Below the pieces are notes generated by a model. It saw nothing but the letters and a program-made list of their open reading frames with translations. It did not search any database and was not told the origin of the DNA. From Pseudomonas sp. PH1b (GTDB lineage: Bacteria; Pseudomonadota; Gammaproteobacteria; Pseudomonadales; Pseudomonadaceae), in the NCBI RefSeq assembly GCF_000633395.1, contig NZ_AYMU01000028.1:1-36904 (forward strand): a DNA stretch of 36,904 nt, read 5' to 3'. The position numbers and the translations under genes are program-made. Positions 23,915 through 32,690 of the stretch are shown in pieces (position 1 is the first letter of the stretch; every line of letters starts with the position of its first letter).

Positions 23915-25876
23915 TCAAGGCAGTTCAAGGCCGCCGGCGGCCTTGTGCAAGGCTCGCAGGTGCTCGCCCACCTGTTTCAGGTTGGCCTCGTTGGCGGCGA
24001 TCTCGGCGGCCCTGGCAGGTTCGAGCAGGGCCCGTACTTCCTTGTCCAGGTCACCGGTCAGCGATTGCAGCTGTTTCTGCCGCTGGCTGCTTTCGGATTC
24101 CAGACGCTGCCATTCACTGGCCTGTGGCAGGCCATAACCGCTGCTGCCCAGCAGTTCTGCCGGGCGGCTGAGGAAGCCACTGTTGGCGAGAATTTCCTGC
24201 AGGGTCTTGTTGGCTTTTTCCATGCCGCCGTTCTGCAGTTCGCGAGCCCCCAGGTAGCGCTGTTTGACCTCGTCCTGAGCCAGCAGCAGTTGCCGGCGAT
24301 AGCTCGCCTGCTCCAGCAACAGCAAGGCGGCGCTGGTGCGCAGATCGGCCTGGGCGAACCACTGGCGACGCTCTGCTGCGCTGAGGGACAGCCAGTCTTC
24401 GACGCTGGTCTGCTTGATCGGCAAGCGCTTCTTGATCACTTCGAACATGGCCTGATAGCGATCGCGGAAGGAATCGAAGCGATACCCCAGGCGCAGCGCT
24501 TCGCGAGGGTCGTCGAGAACGCTGGTATCGGCCAGCCCCCTGCCCTTCAGTACCTCCAGCAAGCCGTTGGGCATGATGCTGTCGAGGCCGATCAACTGCT
24601 TGTTGTTGCTGCCGCTGCGCAGCAGCTTGAGGCTTTCCACCGCACAGTTGTTGGACAGGAAGTAATAGTTGCCGTCGTAGCTCCAGTGCATCTCGGCGGC
24701 GTGTTCCACCACTTCCTCGATCTCGTTGCGCGAGAGCTTCAGGGGCACCGAGGCGAGGCTGCGCAGCTCGGTCTTGGTGTATTCGTCGATGACCTGGGAC
24801 AACGGCAGGACAAACAGCCGCGACGGGTATTTGCCCACCAGGCCATCCCAGCTGGACAACTGCACGTCGCCGACAAAGGCGCGGTAGGACAGCACCAGGT
24901 GCTGGTCCAGGTCCAGCCGGCAATCCGGTCCACGGGGGCGCCCCGGGGCGCAGATCACCAGGCGCAGCATGCTGTGGCCCCAGCGGCTGACCCAGTTCTG
25001 GTTGGCTTCGGCCAGCAGGTAGTCCACGGCGTAAACCCGTTCCGGATCCACTTGCCCCAGGGGCTGCTTGGCGAAATCGTTGCCGGCATTGAGGAAGGCG
25101 AAAGATTGGGCGCAGGTGTCCTTGGCCGCCGGGGCCCAGCCGAAATGCTCCTTGTAGTAGCGATACAGCGCCGGGCGTCGGCAGGCATAGCTCGCGTCGA
25201 GGAGGAAGTACTCCATGTTCACTGCCACGAACTCTTTCGGGTTGGTGGTCTCGTAAAGGTCCGGGCTGCGGGCTATCTGGCGGTTGTGCTGTTCGCGCTC
25301 GCCACGACGACCGACGTATTGCGGCCAGCCGGCCAGATCCAGCAAGCGCGGGTCATCGCTGAGGGTGAAGCGGCGATCGTTCTGGCCTCGGCATTCATCC
25401 GGTAGGCCGATCAAGCCGGAGCTGTTGTTCTTGCGGGTGCAGCGCTGAATCAGGCGGCGCTCGGCACTGGGCCACAACCGCGCGCGATCATAGATATGGG
25501 TCAGTTCATGGAGCACGGTGGCGAGCATTTCCCGGCGCACGGTGCCATGGGGGCGGCTGGTCTTCTGGGTAGCGGCGGAACCGTCGGTCAGGCTGGCCAG
25601 CAGGGCACGGTTGAGGTTCAGCTCCGACACCAGGGACGCTTCACCGTAGGCGTTGTCGGGCATCTGGTCGGTCCAGCCGACATCAATGGTGCGGTCCAGC
25701 TGCTGGATGAAGCGCGGCGGCAAGGCCTGCATCGCTTCATCCAGCAGCGCCTGGCTGGCTTGCTGCTGTGCGGGGCTCAAGCCATCGGTCTTGAGACGCA
25801 AGTGCAGGTCGGCCTGGGCAGTGCTGCAAAGCACTGCCAGGGTCCCGGCCAGCAGCCAGGCGAGAAGTGGTTTCAC
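23915..25876 (-). CDS. Exported two-domain protein: HExxH metallopeptidase-like plus DUF4105/Lnb-like domain
   Basis: 653 residues with a Sec signal (cut near Ala22). The first half (about 23-245) carries HELTH at 123-127 and possible third zinc ligands Glu215 or Glu222 in NPKEFVAVNMEYF, a zincin pattern. The second half (about 270-460) is DUF4105, now often named the Lnb N-terminal periplasmic domain. It has SRWGHSMLRL (His301) and YYFLSNNCAVESL (Cys411), the His and Cys expected of the papain/NlpC-like fold. A helical, coiled-coil-like tail (about 490-653) rich in Glu, Gln and Leu follows. Lnb is a lipoprotein N-acyltransferase in Bacteroides; that activity here is only a possibility. Its ATG overlaps the stop of paralog B by 4 bases, so both are translationally coupled. 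Peptidase and acyltransferase activities are unproven. Confidence 0.8.
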   Translation of the reverse strand: MKPLLAWLLAGTLAVLCSTAQADLHLRLKTDGLSPAQQQASQALLDEAMQALPPRFIQQLDRTIDVGWTDQMPDNAYGEASLVSELNLNRALLASLTDGSAATQKTSRPHGTVRREMLATVLHELTHIYDRARLWPSAERRLIQRCTRKNNSSGLIGLPDECRGQNDRRFTLSDDPRLLDLAGWPQYVGRRGEREQHNRQIARSPDLYETTNPKEFVAVNMEYFLLDASYACRRPALYRYYKEHFGWAPAAKDTCAQSFAFLNAGNDFAKQPLGQVDPERVYAVDYLLAEANQNWVSRWGHSMLRLVICAPGRPRGPDCRLDLDQHLVLSYRAFVGDVQLSSWDGLVGKYPSRLFVLPLSQVIDEYTKTELRSLASVPLKLSRNEIEEVVEHAAEMHWSYDGNYYFLSNNCAVESLKLLRSGSNNKQLIGLDSIMPNGLLEVLKGRGLADTSVLDDPREALRLGYRFDSFRDRYQAMFEVIKKRLPIKQTSVEDWLSLSAAERRQWFAQADLRTSAALLLLEQASYRRQLLLAQDEVKQRYLGARELQNGGMEKANKTLQEILANSGFLSRPAELLGSSGYGLPQASEWQRLESESSQRQKQLQSLTGDLDKEVRALLEPARAAEIAANEANLKQVGEHLRALHKAAGGLELP

Positions 25877-26193
25877 AGGGCGAGGATGGCTTCGGCGAGT
25901 ACCTGGTCACTGGCATCACGGGCTTGCGGTAGCTGGGTGCGCAGGGCATCGAATGCGGCTTCCAGGTGAGCGCCACGGATATCGCCATTGCTGGCGACGA
26001 AGCTGGCGGCATCATCGTGGGCTTCACGGACGACTTTCGAGTCACGGATCGAGGTGGTGGTGTCCGAGGTGAAATCGATGGTCCGGCCGGAAGCGCGGAC
26101 GATGATGTTACTGGTGGCCACCAGGGTATGGGCCTGGGCCACATCGGCCAACAACAGCAGGCCAAGGGTGGCGGCAATCAGCGGGCTACGCAT
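25873..26193 (-). CDS. Exported DUF2388 protein, paralog B
   Basis: 106 residues. The signal peptide ends at VAQA (about residue 21). A short Thr/Ser-rich middle (SDTTTSIRDSKVV) precedes the core HDDAASFVASNGDIRGAHLEAA at about 59-80, and the C-terminus VLAEAILAL. It is most like paralog D. The ribosome site GGAG is 7 bases before ATG. Its TGA shares 4 bases with the ATG of the 653-residue protein, the strongest evidence that small and large proteins belong to one system. Confidence 0.85.
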   Translation of the reverse strand: MRSPLIAATLGLLLLADVAQAHTLVATSNIIVRASGRTIDFTSDTTTSIRDSKVVREAHDDAASFVASNGDIRGAHLEAAFDALRTQLPQARDASDQVLAEAILAL

Positions 26194-26220
26194 GGAACGA
26201 CTCCGGAATAACAGGGGTGA

Positions 26221-26529
26221 TTATTGGACGAGAATTGCCTGCGCCAGTTCAAGGTCGCTGGCATGAAGTTTTGCCTGGTGCTGGCGCAGGTACCTCAACG
26301 CAGACTCCAGGCGAGCGCCTCGTAGTTGGCCGTCAGTCGCAATGAAGGCGGCGGCGTCATCCTGGGCGGCGAGCATCAGTTTATGGTCGAAGGGCGCCGA
26401 GGTCACCTGGCTTGTCGCGTAAACGGTGACCACCGAGCTCTGTGTCGACAGGTCGAATGCCTGCACCGAGCCGGCCCAACAGAGGGCAATCAATAGCGGG
26501 GCGAAAAGTGAAGTCCGGAACAAACCCAT
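26221..26529 (-). CDS. Exported DUF2388 protein, paralog C
   Basis: 102 residues with a signal peptide ending at SVQA (about residue 24). The middle (FDLSTQSSVVTVYATSQVTSAP) lacks the Asp/Thr repeats of B and D, but the core AQDDAAAFIATDGQLRGARLESALRYLRQ (in pieces, at about 54-83) and the end ELAQAILVQ are intact. It starts 28 bases before paralog B's gene in the direction of reading, with no terminator between. Its own ribosome site is weak (GAGAC). Function unknown. Confidence 0.8.
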   Translation of the reverse strand: MGLFRTSLFAPLLIALCWAGSVQAFDLSTQSSVVTVYATSQVTSAPFDHKLMLAAQDDAAAFIATDGQLRGARLESALRYLRQHQAKLHASDLELAQAILVQ

Positions 26530-26593
26530 GAGTCTCGACAGCTGAAAACCAGCGCCAAGGCTAGCGCAATGGTCCGCAGACGACCAGCGCAGA

Positions 26594-26623
26594 GGGCCTC
26601 AGGTACGTACGCGCACCTGAGGC
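26594..26623. other. 10-base perfect hairpin between paralogs D and C
   Basis: GGCCTCAGGT and ACCTGAGGCC pair perfectly around a 10-base loop in the 103-base gap between two DUF2388 genes. Neither strand has a following T-run, so it is not a standard terminator. It could be an attenuator, a processing or stability element that sets D apart from C-B in expression, or a protein-binding dyad. Confidence 0.55.
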
Positions 26624-26632
26624 CAGCATGGC

Positions 26633-26950
26633 TTAGATCGCCAGGATAGCCTGTGCCAGCTGTGCATCAGTGGCCTGCAGTTGTGGAACCTGTTGGCGAA
26701 TATGCTCAAAGGCACTTTCCAGTTTCACGCCACGAATTGCGCCGTCGGTTGCGACGAAGCTGGCGGCATCATCCCGGGCAGCGCGGACAATCTTGTTGTC
26801 GCGCAGGGAGGATGTGGCGTCAGAGGTTGCGTCGGAGGTGGCCTTGAGCGCGCCGACAATGGCGTCAGTGGTCACGATCAGGCTGGTGGCGTGGGCATTG
26901 GCAGCCAGAGCCAGCAAGGCGGCAGCGCTGAGCAGGCGAAGACGGGACAT
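26633..26950 (-). CDS. Exported DUF2388 protein, paralog D
   Basis: 105 residues from MSRLRLLSAA. This ATG has the ribosome site AGGAG; the longer open frame upstream has no signal-peptide logic. The signal ends near NAHA. A small internal repeat (ATSD-ATSD-ATSS) precedes the core ARDDAASFVATDGAIRGVKLESA at about 58-80 and LAQAILAI at the end. First gene of the D-C-B-large-A series, so its 5' region (26951-27118) should hold the main promoter, which I cannot define. The function of the family is not known. Confidence 0.85.
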   Translation of the reverse strand: MSRLRLLSAAALLALAANAHATSLIVTTDAIVGALKATSDATSDATSSLRDNKIVRAARDDAASFVATDGAIRGVKLESAFEHIRQQVPQLQATDAQLAQAILAI

Positions 26951-27118
26951 GGGGTAACTCCTGTGAATGAACAGACAAGTAATGGGCGCTGAGTGAGACG
27001 CCAGGCAGCCACTGCGAAGTGCTGTGTCTGATTGCTCTGACGCAGCTTGAAGGAAAATCGCCACGTCAGTGCCGATATTAGGCTGCGCAGTGCTGTTCGC
27101 ACAGATCTGTGTCAGGAC

Positions 27119-27316
27119 TTAACGCCAGAAGGGGTGATGCAATTCCCTGGTCCGGTCACAGTGGCTGATGCCGCAATCTGCCAGCTGTCGTTCATCCATT
27201 TGCGCCAGCAGCCGGCGAGTACGGGTTCTCTCGAGCATGCCTGCGAACATCGTCATCCAGCGCCGCAAGGTGCCAGGAGCTGTCTGGGAGGTGGGCCTTT
27301 TGCCGTATGTGTCCAT
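27119..27316 (-). CDS. DUF1127 small protein (copy 1)
   Basis: 65 residues, basic and Arg-rich. The C-terminal DUF1127 (YjiS-like) motif reads LAQMDERQLADCGISH followed by RELHHPFWR. The family consists of small cytoplasmic proteins; in some alphaproteobacteria they bind RNA or affect phosphate and carbon metabolism, but here nothing is established. The ribosome site GAGGA precedes ATG 27316. Its upstream region carries a cluster of CTGTAC elements shared with copy 2. Confidence 0.8.
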   Translation of the reverse strand: MDTYGKRPTSQTAPGTLRRWMTMFAGMLERTRTRRLLAQMDERQLADCGISHCDRTRELHHPFWR

Positions 27317-27386
27317 GCTGCAGTCCTCGTTAAGCTGGCGATCGAGTGATGTGCAGTCTCATGGTGACGGCTGGCGGCGTGGCCAA

Positions 27387-27470
27387 ACAGGTACAGCGCG
27401 ATCAAATTGTACTGGTCCAGTTTTAAGATATATAAAACTGTACCTGTTGTGAGTTACCCAGGCTGTACTG
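27387..27470 (-). promoter_or_regulatory. Cluster of CTGTAC-type elements upstream of DUF1127 copy 1
   Basis: Elements in order on the plus strand: ACAGGTACAG (27387-27396), TTGTACTGGTCCAG (27407-27420), AACTGTACCTGT (27436-27447) and GCTGTACTG (27462-27470). The first is the reverse complement of the third (CTGTACCTGT). An AT-rich TTTTATATATC stretch lies among them and could be the promoter. The arrangement of repeated half-sites suggests a cooperative regulator, possibly of MocR/GntR type. Confidence 0.55.
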
Positions 27471-27492
27471 CACCTTTTTCCGGGCCAGAACG

Positions 27493-27528
27493 ACAAGACC
27501 CGTCGCGGTTTCCCGCGACGGGTCTTGT
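27493..27528 (-). terminator. Strong hairpin terminator after DUF1127 copy 2
   Basis: ACAAGACCCGTCGCGG and CCGCGACGGGTCTTGT form a perfect 16-base stem with loop TTTC. It lies 57 bases after the stop of copy 2 on the minus strand and insulates copy 1 from it. The tail is not T-rich on the minus strand beyond the stem's own TTGT. Confidence 0.75.
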
Positions 27529-27585
27529 GTGTGCAATTCGGGATGCTGGCGGTGGACCCGGTGGGTCAGGGCCAGCGACGCTGAG

Positions 27586-27801
27586 TTAGCGCCAGAACGG
27601 CTTGCTCAGCTCTTCGTAGCGTTGTGCTTCGCTGATCCCGGCATCGGCCAGCAGACGCGAATCCAGGCGAGCCAGTTGATGGCGGCTGGAGATGCGGCGC
27701 TGCCACAGCATCAGGTTGGCAAGAACGCGCAGAGGCATGGAAGCCTGGGTTTTTACAGCTTTGTCTTCGAAGAACAGTTCGGAACTGAGTGTACGTTCCA
27801 T
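27586..27801 (-). CDS. DUF1127 small protein (copy 2)
   Basis: 71 residues from MERTLSSELFF; AAGGA lies 8 bases before this ATG, while an ATG three codons earlier abuts it. The C-terminal motif LLADAGISEAQRYEEL followed by SKPFWR matches copy 1 (FWR end, GIS core). The N-terminal half differs from copy 1. Paralogs in tandem with the same upstream elements suggest co-regulation. The function is unknown. Confidence 0.82.
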   Translation of the reverse strand: MERTLSSELFFEDKAVKTQASMPLRVLANLMLWQRRISSRHQLARLDSRLLADAGISEAQRYEELSKPFWR

Positions 27802-27884
27802 GGTTGACATCCTTCCGCTTGTGGCGGGATCAGGTAGTGGTTTAACTGGTGCCCATGATCCTCCTCCTGCGCAAGACTCTCTAG

Positions 27885-28048
27885 ATACAGTTCACCTGTA
27901 TTGTGAAGGACCAGTTAACTGTTTATAGGTGCTGTACTGTTCGAAATGGGCACAACTGTACCTGTCGGCACTTTTTTGGTGCGTTTCGGCTGTTTTTAGT
28001 GGGCGGCGGCCGGATTCAGGCGGCGAAAAGACCGGTACAGCAGTACAG
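27885..28048 (-). promoter_or_regulatory. Cluster of CTGTAC-type elements upstream of DUF1127 copy 2
   Basis: In the 320-base gap between DUF1127 copy 2 and the CoA-transferase gene: a perfect dyad ATACAG-TTCAC-CTGTAT (27885-27901), GGACCAGTTAACTG, CTGTACTGT (27932-27940), AACTGTACCTGT (27954-27965, identical to 27436-27447), and a direct pair GGTACAG / AGTACAG (28034-28048). No gene is visible in the gap. The position fits control of copy 2; sites near 28.04 kb lie downstream of the CoA-transferase stop. Confidence 0.55.
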
Positions 28049-28120
28049 TTTTTGACGCTTGTTGGTGAGCGGTCGGCGAACTGACGAAACTGTGTTTGCG
28101 TCAGCTGCCGACTGTATCAA

Positions 28121-29614
28121 TCACTCAGCCAGCATTTTCCCGGTTTCTTCCAGGTTGATGTGCCAGCTCAGGGCATCGCGCAGGATGTGCGGGGTGTGTC
28201 CGCCCAGGGCACAGGCTTTGGTGAAGTAGTCATTCAGCGCGTCGCGGTAGGACGGATGCACGCAATTGTCGATGATCACCCGCGCCCTTTCCCGTGGCGC
28301 CAGGCCACGCAAGTCCGCCAGGCCGATTTCGGTGACCAGGATATCGACGTCATGCTCGGTATGGTCCACGTGGCTGACCATGGGCACCACGCTGGAAATC
28401 GCCCCGCCCTTGGCTATCGACTTGGTGACGAAGATCGCCAGGTGCGCATTGCGCGCGAAGTCCCCGGAGCCGCCGATGCCGTTCATCATCCGCGTGCCGC
28501 AGACGTGGGTGGAGTTGACGTTGCCGTAGATGTCGAACTCCAGTGCGGTGTTGATACCGATGATGCCCAGGCGGCGCACCACTTCCGGGTGGTTGGAGAT
28601 CTCCTGGGGGCGTAGCACCAGCTTGTCCTTGTAGCGCTCCAGGTTGCCGAACACGTCGGCATTGCGCCGGCTCGACAGGGTAATGGAACTGCCAGAGGCG
28701 AAGCTCAGCTTGCCGGCGTCGATCAGGTCGAAGGTCGAGTCCTGCAGTACTTCGGAGTACATGGTCAGGTTCTCGAATGGCGACTCGATCAGGCCGCACA
28801 TCACCGCGTTGGCGATGTTGCCGATCCCCGCCTGCAGCGGGCCGAGCTTGTTGCTCATGCGCCCGGCGTCCACTTCCTGCTTGAGGAAGTCGATCAGGTG
28901 ATTGGCGATGCCCTGGGTCTCGCTGTCCGGAGTCGACACGGTGGATGGCGAGTCCGATTGGTTGGTGATGACGATGGCGACGATCTTCTCCGCCGGAATC
29001 GGGATGGCGGTGCTGCCGATACGGTCGTCGACTTTCACCAGCGGGATCGGTGTGCGAGTCGGGCGATAGGTGGGGATATAGATGTCGTGCAGGCCTTCCA
29101 GGTTCGGATTGTGCGCCAGGTTGATCTCGACGATCACCTGCTTGGCGAAGATCGCGAAGCTGGCAGAGTTGCCCACCGAGGTGGTCGGCACGATATGCCC
29201 CTGTTCAGTGATGGCCACGGCCTCGATCACTGCGATGTCCGGCAGCTTGAGCTGCTGATTGCGCAGTTGCTCGACGGTTTCCGACAGGTGCTGGTCGATG
29301 AACATCACTTCACCGGCGTTGATCGCCTTGCGCAGGGTGCTGTCCACCTGGAATGGCATGCGCCGGGCCAGGACGCCGGCTTCGGTGAGTTGCTTGTCCA
29401 GGTCGTTGCCCAGGCTGGCGCCGGTCATCAGGCTGATTTTCAGTGGCGTTACCTTGGCCCGTTCGGCCAGGGCATGGGGTACGGCCTTGGCTTCACCGGC
29501 GCGGGTAAAGCCGCTCATGCCGACGGTCATGCCGTCCTCAATCAGAGCGGCTGCGTCGGCGGCGCTCATCACCTTATCCAACAACGAAGGCAAGCGGATA
29601 CGATCACGGTACAT
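28121..29614 (-). CDS. Acetyl-CoA hydrolase / succinyl-CoA:acetate CoA-transferase family enzyme
   Basis: 497 residues, full length for the AarC/Cat1-type class I CoA-transferases. The catalytic glutamate that forms the acyl-CoA thioester is Glu288 in MYSEVLQDSTFDL. The oxyanion loop GIGN (263-266) and the glycine-rich NGIGGSGDFARNAHL near the C-terminus are present. Expected reaction: transfer of CoA from succinyl-CoA to acetate, or a related pair; some members only hydrolyse acetyl-CoA. The homolog in P. aeruginosa is probably PA5445. No cytoplasm-exit signals. It is transcribed alone, downstream of the pntB terminator. Confidence 0.88.
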   Translation of the reverse strand: MYRDRIRLPSLLDKVMSAADAAALIEDGMTVGMSGFTRAGEAKAVPHALAERAKVTPLKISLMTGASLGNDLDKQLTEAGVLARRMPFQVDSTLRKAINAGEVMFIDQHLSETVEQLRNQQLKLPDIAVIEAVAITEQGHIVPTTSVGNSASFAIFAKQVIVEINLAHNPNLEGLHDIYIPTYRPTRTPIPLVKVDDRIGSTAIPIPAEKIVAIVITNQSDSPSTVSTPDSETQGIANHLIDFLKQEVDAGRMSNKLGPLQAGIGNIANAVMCGLIESPFENLTMYSEVLQDSTFDLIDAGKLSFASGSSITLSSRRNADVFGNLERYKDKLVLRPQEISNHPEVVRRLGIIGINTALEFDIYGNVNSTHVCGTRMMNGIGGSGDFARNAHLAIFVTKSIAKGGAISSVVPMVSHVDHTEHDVDILVTEIGLADLRGLAPRERARVIIDNCVHPSYRDALNDYFTKACALGGHTPHILRDALSWHINLEETGKMLAE

Positions 29615-29741
29615 GGATTGTTATCTCGGGCAACGAAAGCAAGAAGCGCAGTCTAGTGATTTCAAAAAAAAACGCCCCGCGACAAAGGTCGAATGAAAGG
29701 CCCTGATCTAGAGCCTTCTGTCGGCTTTATGGGGTAAATAA

Positions 29742-29772
29742 AAAACCCCAGCCTACTAAAGGCTGAGGTTTT
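29742..29772 (-). terminator. Terminator after pntB
   Basis: Minus strand reads AAAACCTCAGCCT, a five-base loop, then AGGCTGGGGTTTTT; one base pair is imperfect. The stem plus T-run, 21 bases after the pntB stop, is a typical intrinsic terminator. Confidence 0.85.
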
Positions 29773-29793
29773 GGGTATTGCGCTACAGCAGGG

Positions 29794-31230
29794 TTATTCG
29801 ACGGCCTTGACCATGTCTTCGATGACTTTCTTCGCGTCGCCGAACACCATCATGGTCTTGTCGAGGTAGAACAGCTCGTTGTCCAGGCCGGCGTACCCGC
29901 TGGCCATGGAGCGCTTGTTGACGATGATGGTCTTGGCCTTGAAGGCTTCGAGGATCGGCATGCCGGCAATCGGCGACTTCGGATCGTTCTTCGCCGCCGG
30001 GTTGACCACGTCGTTGGCGCCCAGCACCAGCACCACGTCGGCCTGGCCGAACTCGGAGTTGATGTCTTCCATCTCGAACACCTGGTCGTAGGGCACTTCG
30101 GCCTCGGCCAGCAGCACGTTCATGTGGCCGGGCATGCGGCCTGCCACCGGGTGGATCGCGTACTTCACGGTCACGCCCCGGTGCACCAGCTTCTCGGTCA
30201 GCTCCTTCAGCGCGTGCTGGGCCCGTGCTACCGCCAGGCCATAGCCGGGCACGATGATCACGGTGTCGGCGTTGGTCAGGAGGAAGGTCGCGTCGTCGGC
30301 CGATCCGGACTTCACCGGACGGGCTTCCTGTGCTCCAGCCGGGCCGCCTGCGTCGGCGCTGTTGCCGAAGCCGCCGAGCAGCACGTTGAAGAATGAACGG
30401 TTCATCGCCTTGCACATGATGTACGAGAGGATCGCACCGCTTGAGCCCACCAGGGAGCCGGCGATGATCAGCATCGAGTTGTTCAGGGAGAAACCGATCC
30501 CCGCTGCAGCCCAGCCGGAGTAGCTGTTGAGCATCGACACCACCACCGGCATGTCGGCGCCACCGATCGGGATGATGATCAGCACGCCCATGACGAAGGC
30601 CAGGGCCAGCATCAATGCAAAAGCGCCCAGGTTGCCGGTGAGCATGAAGGTGATGCCCAGGCCCAGGGTCGCCAGGCCCAGCACCAGGTTGAGCTTGTGC
30701 TGGCCGGCAAACTGTACCGGTGCGCCCTGGAACAGGCGGAACTTGTACTTGCCCGACAGCTTGCCGAAGGCGATCACCGAACCGGAGAAGGTGATGGCGC
30801 CAATGGCCGCGCCCAGGAACAGTTCCAGGCGGTTACCGGCGGGGATCGAGTCCCCCAGGTGCTTGACGATGCCCAGGGACTGGGGCTCGACCACGGCGGC
30901 GATGGCAATGAATACCGCAGCCAGGCCGATCATGCTGTGCATGAAGGCCACCAATTCCGGCATCTTGGTCATCTCGACCCGTTTGGCCATGATCGAACCG
31001 GCGGTACCGCCGATCAACAGGCCAACGATCACGTAGCCGATCCCGGCAGTCGCCAGTTCCGCGCCCAGCTTATAGATGAGGCCGACGGTGGTGAGCACCG
31101 CCAGCGCCATGCCCAGCATGCCGAACAGGTTGCCGCGTCGGGACGTGGTCGGGTGCGAAAGGCCCTTGAGCGCCTGGATGAAACACACCGAGGCGATCAG
31201 GTAGAGGGTTGTTACCAAGTTCATGCTCAT
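29794..31230 (-). CDS. pntB: NAD(P) transhydrogenase subunit beta
   Basis: 478 residues from MSMNLVTTL; the ATG shares a base with the TAA of pntAb (TAATG), which fixes the start. Nine or so membrane helices (domain II) fill about 1-270. The NADP(H)-binding domain III follows, with VIIVPGYGLAVARAQHAL, PVAGRMPGHMNVLLAEA and the VLVLGANDVVNPAA loop typical of PntB. With the two alpha polypeptides it couples proton entry to transfer of hydride from NADH to NADP+. It is the last gene of the operon and is followed by a terminator. Confidence 0.95.
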   Translation of the reverse strand: MSMNLVTTLYLIASVCFIQALKGLSHPTTSRRGNLFGMLGMALAVLTTVGLIYKLGAELATAGIGYVIVGLLIGGTAGSIMAKRVEMTKMPELVAFMHSMIGLAAVFIAIAAVVEPQSLGIVKHLGDSIPAGNRLELFLGAAIGAITFSGSVIAFGKLSGKYKFRLFQGAPVQFAGQHKLNLVLGLATLGLGITFMLTGNLGAFALMLALAFVMGVLIIIPIGGADMPVVVSMLNSYSGWAAAGIGFSLNNSMLIIAGSLVGSSGAILSYIMCKAMNRSFFNVLLGGFGNSADAGGPAGAQEARPVKSGSADDATFLLTNADTVIIVPGYGLAVARAQHALKELTEKLVHRGVTVKYAIHPVAGRMPGHMNVLLAEAEVPYDQVFEMEDINSEFGQADVVLVLGANDVVNPAAKNDPKSPIAGMPILEAFKAKTIIVNKRSMASGYAGLDNELFYLDKTMMVFGDAKKVIEDMVKAVE

Positions 31231-31553
31231 TATTTCTGCACCTCTTCTTTCACGGCTTTGGGCGCTTTCTTCTTGAACATTTCCAGCATGCGGCGGGTGA
31301 CCAGGAAGCCGCCGAACACGTTGACCGCGGCCAGGGCCACGGCCAGGGTGCCCATGGTCTTGCCCAACGGGGTCACGGTCAGGGCGGCAGCCAGCATGGC
31401 ACCGACGATGACGATGGCGGAAATGGCGTTGGTCACGGCCATCAGGGGCGTGTGCAGTGCGGGTGTGACGTTCCAGACCACGTGGTAACCGACATAGATC
31501 GCCAGCACGAAGATGATCAGGTTGTAGATACCGGGGGAGATAAGCTCTTCCAT
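31230..31553 (-). CDS. pntAb: NAD(P) transhydrogenase subunit alpha, membrane part (PntAb)
   Basis: 107 residues with three to four membrane helices and the conserved GYHVVWNVTPALHTPLMAVTNAISAIVIVGA-type stretch (about 22-52) of the alpha-chain domain II, plus a basic tail. It is the split C-terminal piece of the alpha subunit, separate from PntAa, as in other pseudomonads and Rhodospirillum. It starts 15 bases after the pntAa stop and overlaps pntB. Confidence 0.93.
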   Translation of the reverse strand: MEELISPGIYNLIIFVLAIYVGYHVVWNVTPALHTPLMAVTNAISAIVIVGAMLAAALTVTPLGKTMGTLAVALAAVNVFGGFLVTRRMLEMFKKKAPKAVKEEVQK

Positions 31554-31568
31554 CGTCTGAATCCCTGC

Positions 31569-32690
<1,122 letters not shown>

